Below are positions 58,697-64,000 of a DNA stretch of 64,000 nucleotides, one piece after another. The notes beneath the pieces are model-generated. The model made no database searches, was not told the DNA's origin, and was given only the letters and a program-made list of their open reading frames with translations. Source of the stretch: Desulfoscipio gibsoniae DSM 7213. Its GTDB lineage: Bacteria; Bacillota; Desulfotomaculia; Desulfotomaculales; Desulfallaceae. Position numbers and translations under genes: made by a program. The first letter of the stretch is position 1, and each line of letters begins with the position of its first letter. The DNA is taken from the NCBI RefSeq assembly GCF_000233715.2, contig NC_021184.1, positions 3,000,001-3,064,000 on the forward strand, in the 5' to 3' direction.

Positions 58697-59536
58697 TTAC
58701 CCGATTGGATAATTACCGGTAAAAACCTGCTCGGCAGGGCCGGTCATATAAACATGATTATCTGTCGCCCACTCTATGTCCAGTGCCCCAGCGTACAGGT
58801 GTACCCGTACAGTTCTGCCGGTATATCCGTTGAGTACCGCCGCCACTGCAGTGGCACATGCACCGGTGCCGCAGGCCAAAGTGGGACCGGCACCTCGCTC
58901 CCAAACCCGCATGCGTACCTCTTTCTCATTTAAAACCTGGACAAACTCCACATTGGTTTTACGTGTAAAGGCCGGATGCGTTTCGACACGCGTTCCCCAA
59001 TGCTCAAGAGGTACCGCAGCAACATCGGGCACAAATATTACGCAGTGTGGGTTGCCCATGGATACCGCGGTAATATTGAAAACATCATTATCAACCGCCA
59101 GGGGCTCATTAATCACCTGACCCGCAGGCCCGGCCATGGGAATCTGTTCTCTTTCCAAGTAAGGTGTACCCATATCCACCCGCACTGCTATAACTGCACC
59201 ATTTTCCATAACCAGTTCGGGCACCATAATACCGGCCCCTGTTTCCACGGCCATTTTAGTTTTGCGCACCAGCCCCTGCTCATATGCAAATTTAGCCACG
59301 CAGCGAATAGCGTTGCCGCACATTTCTGCCTCGCTGCCGTCGGAATTAATTATCTGCATCGCAATGTCGGCTTCTTTACCAGGCTCTATCAGAACCAATC
59401 CGTCCGCGCCCACTCCGAAATTACGGTGGCAAACCTTAATGGCCAGCCCGGCCAGATCACCGGGCAAGTTCTTTTCCTCGTTCTTGTTAACTAAAACAAA
59501 ATCGTTACCTAATCCATGTACTTTAGTAAAAAGCAA
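58697..59536 (-). CDS. dapF: Diaminopimelate epimerase
   Basis: A 279-residue racemase-type enzyme with no cofactor. Both catalytic Cys are visible: [10 protein letters not shown] (general base on one face) and [11 protein letters not shown] (other face). [15 protein letters not shown] is the usual N-terminus. It converts LL- to meso-diaminopimelate. The start is TTG 59536 with GGAGGAGG ten bases upstream. dapL follows 76 bases downstream. Confidence 0.95.
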   Translation of the reverse strand: MLFTKVHGLGNDFVLVNKNEEKNLPGDLAGLAIKVCHRNFGVGADGLVLIEPGKEADIAMQIINSDGSEAEMCGNAIRCVAKFAYEQGLVRKTKMAVETGAGIMVPELVMENGAVIAVRVDMGTPYLEREQIPMAGPAGQVINEPLAVDNDVFNITAVSMGNPHCVIFVPDVAAVPLEHWGTRVETHPAFTRKTNVEFVQVLNEKEVRMRVWERGAGPTLACGTGACATAVAAVLNGYTGRTVRVHLYAGALDIEWATDNHVYMTGPAEQVFTGNYPIG

Positions 59537-59844
59537 AACAATATTTCCTCCTCCGACCTTTTTCTCCCGTTTATTTTATACTATACTTCCCTACCAGTCT
59601 AATCTTTCCTGCCGATAATTTTTCATGTATACAGGATATCTTTTGAACATAAGTCGTATCGCTGCAAATAAGCGAGCATCGCAAAAAGCCGAGCCAACGC
59701 AAAAATTCAAAGTAGGTCTCATACAACTTTTCGAATAGACTCTAAAAAAAGCCCTTGAAGTTATTGTTAAACTTCAAGGGCTTGGTGCTTTGGGTGCCAG
59801 TGTTGAATATTGAAAGATGGTTAGATAGAAACTTGGAAACAAAG
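59537..59844. other. Intergenic stretch between dapF and the P-type ATPase
   Basis: Apart from the terminator at 59744-59783 I see nothing. No gene or repeat stands out. Confidence 0.6.
59744..59783 (-). terminator. Terminator after the P-type ATPase gene
   Basis: On the minus strand GCCCTTGAAGTTT / AACTTCAAGGGC stem followed by T7. Confidence 0.85.
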
Positions 59845-62589
59845 TTAAACCTTTATATAAGTCACCTTTTCCCGCAAGCGGCCACTCAACTGAACCTGGA
59901 TGATACCGGCCAGGGTTGGCAATAGAGCTACGCCAACAACAGTCAGCCATTGGTGCAAGCTAAGTGGCACCGTGTGGAAAATCGGCTGTAAAAATGGCAG
60001 ATAATTAACGCCCATTTGCAGAGTAGTGGAAATAAGCACCGCCCATACCAGGTGCGGGTTGGACATTACCCCAAGCTCCCGAATGGTTAGATGTTCCGAC
60101 CGGCAAGAGAATACAAAAAACAGCTGTAAGAAAACCAGTGTGTTAAACGCCATAGTGCGGGCCAAATCCAGGTTATGCCCATCAGCGTAAGCCAGGCCGA
60201 ATACCACCAGGGTCAACACCGCTATAACCATGCCGCTGCTGACAATGCGCCGGCCAAGCGCGTGGGAAAATATACTTTCCTGTGGGTCCCGGGGCGGTCG
60301 GCGCATAATATCACGGTCGATGGGATCAAGCCCCAGCGCCATGGCCGGCAAACCATCGGTGACCAGGTTCATCCACAGTATTTGAATGGGCAACAAGGGT
60401 AATGGCATTCCTCCCAGCACAGCCAGAAACATGACCAATACTTCCCCCACATTGCAGGAAAGCAGGTAACGGATAAATTTACGGATATTGTCGTAAATTC
60501 CCCTGCCTTCTTCCACCGCCGCCACAATGGAAGTGAAATTATCATCTGTTAACACCATAGCCGACGCTTCTCTGGTAACGTCGGTACCCGTTATGCCCAT
60601 GGCAATACCAATGTCCGCTTCTTTGATGGCAGGGGCATCATTAACCCCATCACCGGTCATGGCTACCACATGCCCGTTGTGCTTTAATGCCCTGACAATC
60701 CTAAGTTTATGTCTTGGCGAAACCCGGGCATAAACACATACATCATCAGCTACACTGGCCAGTTCCTCGTCACTCATTTGCTCCAATTGTTCTCCAGTGA
60801 GCACCTTGCTGTCACGACCCGCAATACCCATTTCCCTGGCCACCGCCTGTGCGGTCAACTGATGATCACCGGTAATCATGGCCACCCGGATACCCGCCCG
60901 CCGGCAGGTGCGCACCGCGCTGATGGCCGACGGCCGTGGTGGATCGATCATCCCAGCCAACCCTACAAAAACCAATTTACGCTCAATTTCTTCAGCATCA
61001 AGCTGCTCGATACTGATCCCGGACGGTAGTTCGCGGTAAGCCAGTCCCAGCACCCGCAGTGCGCCATCTGCCATAGAGGAGTTAGCCTCCAAAACAGCAT
61101 TCCGGGTACGGGTATCCAGCGGCACCGCATGTCCATCCCGTAAATAATGGGTGCACAATTTCAGCACAATATCTGGTGCCCCTTTGACCAGAGCCTCAGT
61201 TTTCCCACCTTCTCGATAGATGACCGTCATACGCTTGCGTTCCGAATCAAAGGGTATTTCAGCCAGGCGACGCGCTTTTTTTTCCAAACGTTCCCGCCAA
61301 GAACCGGCCTTGGCCGCCAGCACAAGCAGCGCCCCCTCGGTGGGATCTCCCTCAACATGCCATGATGTATCTTTACCCTTCCCTAACTTTCTAAACAAAC
61401 CGCCAACGGAAATATTATCTTTATACAGGGTAGCATTATTGCATAAAGCCGCCACGCTCATTAATTTATCGAAGTCCGGCCCATCAGACCCGGTTTCACC
61501 TGAAAATTTACCTTTAGGATCATAACCTTCCCCGCTAACTTCCAATTCACCGCTGGCAAGGTACACACGGCGCACGGTCATTTCGTTTTTCGTCAAGGTA
61601 CCGGTCTTGTCGGAGCAAATAAATGTAGCACAGCCCAGGGTTTCAACGGCGGGCAGACGCCTAATAATGGCATGCCTTCTAATCATCCGCTGCACCCCGA
61701 TGGCCAAAGCTACAGTTACAATGGCGGGCAAACCCTCGGGGATAGCCGCCACTGCCAGGCTGACACCGGTAAGGAACATTTGGTAAACCGCTTCACCTCG
61801 CAGTACACCAACCACGACCACCATGGCACATACGGCCAGGCAAAAAAACACCAGCCCGCGGCCCAGTTGAGCTAATCTTTTTTGCAGCGGCGTGGGCTCC
61901 TGTTCAGCTTCCTGAATCATTCCGGCAATTTGACCCATCTCGCTGGCCATACCTGTAGCCACTACAATACCCTTGCCGCGCCCCCTGGTCAGCGCCGTAC
62001 CCATGAACACCATATTGCCCGCGTCCGCAGGACCTGCTGCATTTTCCAGCGGGCGAGTATGCTTACGCACCGGTGTTGATTCACCCGTCAAAACAGCCTC
62101 AACGGCTTCCAGATCCATTGTCTGTATTAATCGGATATCCGCCGGCACCCGATCCCCCGCTTCCAGCAAAACAATGTCCCCCGGCATTAGCTCGGCAGCG
62201 GGTATTTTTCTTTCCATGCGGTTCCGAATTACCCTGGCCTCGGGTGAGGCCAGTTCCCTAAGTGCTTCCATGGAACGTTCGGCCCGGTATTCCTGCACCA
62301 CTCCCAATATTGCATTAAGTAATACAATTATAGAGATAGTGACGGCATCGGACCATTCACCCAAAAATCCACTTATAGCCGTGGCAGCCAGCAGTACTAA
62401 TACCATAAAGTCCTTGAACTGGTTCAAAAACATCTGCCACATGGCCATATCAGGGCCTCTTTCTAATACATTGGGGCCCACTCGTTCCATGCGGCTGTGA
62501 GCTTCACCGTCAGTTAATCCCCTGACAGTATCCACTTCTAAGCGTAAAGCCGTTTCTTCAGCGCTAAGTGTTTGCCAAATTTCAGGCAT
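59845..62589 (-). CDS. P-type cation ATPase (calcium type, P2A)
   Basis: A 914-residue pump. TGES in AVLTGESTPVRK, the helix 4 site VAAIPEGLPAIVTVALAIG, the phosphorylation site SDKTGTLTKNE (D327), KGAPD in the nucleotide domain, TGDGVNDAPAIKEADIGIAM hinge, and a full set of C-terminal helices. The PEGLP sequence and the helix 6 NLVTDGLPAMALG fit Ca2+-transporting SERCA-like pumps of bacteria. ATG 62589 is followed by the usual N-terminal cation ATPase domain. It is transcribed away from rqcH. Confidence 0.93.
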   Translation of the reverse strand: MPEIWQTLSAEETALRLEVDTVRGLTDGEAHSRMERVGPNVLERGPDMAMWQMFLNQFKDFMVLVLLAATAISGFLGEWSDAVTISIIVLLNAILGVVQEYRAERSMEALRELASPEARVIRNRMERKIPAAELMPGDIVLLEAGDRVPADIRLIQTMDLEAVEAVLTGESTPVRKHTRPLENAAGPADAGNMVFMGTALTRGRGKGIVVATGMASEMGQIAGMIQEAEQEPTPLQKRLAQLGRGLVFFCLAVCAMVVVVGVLRGEAVYQMFLTGVSLAVAAIPEGLPAIVTVALAIGVQRMIRRHAIIRRLPAVETLGCATFICSDKTGTLTKNEMTVRRVYLASGELEVSGEGYDPKGKFSGETGSDGPDFDKLMSVAALCNNATLYKDNISVGGLFRKLGKGKDTSWHVEGDPTEGALLVLAAKAGSWRERLEKKARRLAEIPFDSERKRMTVIYREGGKTEALVKGAPDIVLKLCTHYLRDGHAVPLDTRTRNAVLEANSSMADGALRVLGLAYRELPSGISIEQLDAEEIERKLVFVGLAGMIDPPRPSAISAVRTCRRAGIRVAMITGDHQLTAQAVAREMGIAGRDSKVLTGEQLEQMSDEELASVADDVCVYARVSPRHKLRIVRALKHNGHVVAMTGDGVNDAPAIKEADIGIAMGITGTDVTREASAMVLTDDNFTSIVAAVEEGRGIYDNIRKFIRYLLSCNVGEVLVMFLAVLGGMPLPLLPIQILWMNLVTDGLPAMALGLDPIDRDIMRRPPRDPQESIFSHALGRRIVSSGMVIAVLTLVVFGLAYADGHNLDLARTMAFNTLVFLQLFFVFSCRSEHLTIRELGVMSNPHLVWAVLISTTLQMGVNYLPFLQPIFHTVPLSLHQWLTVVGVALLPTLAGIIQVQLSGRLREKVTYIKV

Positions 62590-62779
62590 GTCCTCACCCC
62601 TCGGAGTTGATTTCCATAATTATCTAAAAACATATTCAACCAGCAAAGAAAAAATTACACAAGTTTGGACATACCTTAATTTTGGTATAGTCCTTATTTG
62701 GTTTATAGTTATCAGTTATCTGATTACCTGGTTTAACTAGTTTGTCTGGTGGTCAGCTCATGAGTTCGTTAAGTTAAGC

Positions 62780-62824
62780 TAGGTTAGGTTGGGTTGGGTT
62801 GGGTTAGGTTGGATAAGGCTAGGT
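62780..62824 (+). repeat. G-tract repeat AGGTTGGGTTGGGTT
   Basis: Tandem GGTT/GGGTT units: three GGG runs separated by TT with GG runs on both sides, in the shared upstream region of the ATPase and rqcH. It could form a two- or three-layer G-quadruplex. Confidence 0.7.
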
Positions 62825-62905
62825 TTGAGTTGGCTCAGTTGGCTAGTTGTTAGGTGGTTAAAAGAAATTGGTTTAATGCATATTTTTTCATGCGCTAAAG
62901 ACTGT

Positions 62906-62935
62906 TTGACCCCCTTTAAGCCCCGGTGTTATACT
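62906..62935 (+). promoter_or_regulatory. SigA promoter for rqcH
   Basis: TTGACC (62906-62911), 18 bases, TATACT (62930-62935). Confidence 0.7.
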
Positions 62936-62985
62936 GTAAGCGTTACATAAAAGTACAGTAGAACCAAAGCCGGAGGTAAACCGCC

Positions 62986-64000
62986 ATGCCCTTTGACGGT
63001 CTTTTTTTATACAATGTATGTCATGAGTTAAACGATAATTTGCGCCAGGCGCGCATTGAAAAAATTTATCAGCCCGCCCGGGAGGAGATAGTTTTAATCG
63101 TTAGCAGACCCGGGATGAAATACCGTTTACTTATCAATGCCAATGCCCAAAACGCCCGGGTACACCTAACCCGGGAGTCCGCACCCAACCCCACCATGCC
63201 GCCCATGTTTTGCATGCTGCTGCGCAAGCACCTGGAGGGCGGTAAAATCAGCGGATTTTACCAGCCCGGCTTGGACCGGGTACTTGATATAAGGGTGGAC
63301 TGCCGCGATGAGCTGGGCCGCCCGACCGAAAAATCGCTAATCTGCGAGATAATGGGGCGCCACAGCAACATCATACTGGTAACTCGTCCCGATAACACCA
63401 TACTGGACGGCATCAGGAGGTACGGCCATGCCGTTAGCCGCCACCGGGAAGTGCTTCCCGGTCAACTTTATATACCCCCGCCTGAAACCCATAAGGCCAA
63501 CCCACTGGCAGTTTCGGAGGAAGCTTTCCGGGAAGTCATCATTGGCGGCGAGTTAGACGACAGCCTGGCCGTGGCCATGCAAAAATCGCTGGATGGGTTC
63601 AGTATTCCCACCTGCAGGGAACTCGTCAAACTTGCAGGCTTAAAGCCCAATACCCTTTTAGACCACTGCGGCGAACATGAGCTGCGCACCCTCTGGCAGA
63701 CCTGGCAGCAGATAGCCTCTGACGCCAGGGAGCATACATTGCAGTCAATGCTGGTTTGCAATCGCAAAGGCGAGCCCGTGGAATTTTTCCCACTGCCCGT
63801 GATCACGGATGAAACATCTACCTACACAACCGGCCGGGCCAACGAAATAGCCGGTGCCTTTTTCTCCCGTAAAATGGCCCGGGAAGCCGTAAATAAACAA
63901 AGGAACCAACTGCTGGGCATCATTAAAAAAGAAGCCAGGCGCATTCAAAGAAAACTGGCACTGCAGAAAAAAAGCGTTGCCGAGGCTGAGGAATCCGACC
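62986..64000 (+). CDS. rqcH: RqcH/NFACT family protein (fibronectin-binding A-like), partial
   Basis: The gene runs off the right edge with 338 codons visible. ATG 62986 has CCGGAGGTAAA upstream. MPFDGLFLYNVCHELND and ARIEKIYQPAREEIVLIV are the NFACT-N start; later MPPMFCMLLRKHLEGGKISG, EIMGRHSNIILV and DGIRRYGHAVSRHREVLPG are typical, and the visible part ends at the start of the coiled-coil region (FFSRKMAREAVNKQRNQLLG). RqcH works in ribosome quality control, adding alanine tails to stalled chains on the 50S subunit. Older names are FbpA or YloA. Confidence 0.92.
   Translation, partial: MPFDGLFLYNVCHELNDNLRQARIEKIYQPAREEIVLIVSRPGMKYRLLINANAQNARVHLTRESAPNPTMPPMFCMLLRKHLEGGKISGFYQPGLDRVLDIRVDCRDELGRPTEKSLICEIMGRHSNIILVTRPDNTILDGIRRYGHAVSRHREVLPGQLYIPPPETHKANPLAVSEEAFREVIIGGELDDSLAVAMQKSLDGFSIPTCRELVKLAGLKPNTLLDHCGEHELRTLWQTWQQIASDAREHTLQSMLVCNRKGEPVEFFPLPVITDETSTYTTGRANEIAGAFFSRKMAREAVNKQRNQLLGIIKKEARRIQRKLALQKKSVAEAEESD

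Overview
This 64-kb window most likely comes from an endospore-forming, cytochrome-containing anaerobe of the Clostridia, in or near the Peptococcaceae/Desulfotomaculaceae. Reasons: a Gram-positive lipoprotein NrfA with NrfH, two System II (ResB/CcsA) cytochrome c maturation pairs, siroheme-dependent heme genes (ahbA/B/C), GerP-type spore germination proteins, LL-diaminopimelate aminotransferase, the remA-gmk-rpoZ-coaBC block, and a sporulation-type promoter repeated many times. No tRNA, rRNA, CRISPR array or intact transposase was seen.

Layout. 0-0.5 kb: end of a YedE-type transporter and a TusA-like protein. 1.3-4.3 kb: an OmpR-type two-component pair. 4.5-8.5 kb (minus): superoxide dismutase, tetraheme cytochrome, ccsA, resB and a 32-residue membrane peptide. 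8.7-33.3 kb: an accessory island with tiny one-helix membrane proteins, Gly-rich proteins, YmaF, GNAT-like and CrtC/AttH-like proteins, an adenylating enzyme, a squalene-hopene-type cyclase, a gluconate-dehydrogenase-like oxidoreductase, a ThDP enzyme, dxs, a cis-prenyltransferase, an Hsp20 and GerP-like proteins. 33.5-41.2 kb: energy metabolism (ahbB, ahbA, ahbC, a hemA remnant, ccsA, resB, then nrfH-nrfA on the plus strand). 41.7-44.2 kb: a heme-motif sensor kinase with its regulator. 44.4-50.7 kb: a second stretch of the accessory island. 50.9-64 kb: housekeeping (cysK, marR, coaBC, rpoZ, gmk, remA, yloC, two aminotransferases, dapF, a P-type ATPase, and the start of rqcH).

The most interesting part is the island. 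Eight intact genes plus several broken copies encode 37-44-residue membrane proteins. Most of these, and also the CrtC-like gene, dxs, one GNAT gene, a GerP-like gene and two Gly-rich genes, lie just downstream of the pattern AC-N17-[C/A]ATA-N3-T[A/G], which matches the mother-cell SigK/SigE promoter type. Read together, the island looks like a late-sporulation regulon combining isoprenoid supply, a triterpene-type cyclase, an FAD oxidoreductase and spore-surface proteins. That joint role is inference.

The island is also a graveyard: pieces of its own genes (dxs, GMC oxidoreductase, Crp/Fnr, YmaF, HAD phosphatase, amidohydrolase, CrtC 5' end, promoter plus tiny gene) recur as broken or chimeric copies, suggesting repeated recombination between the many similar leaders and terminators.
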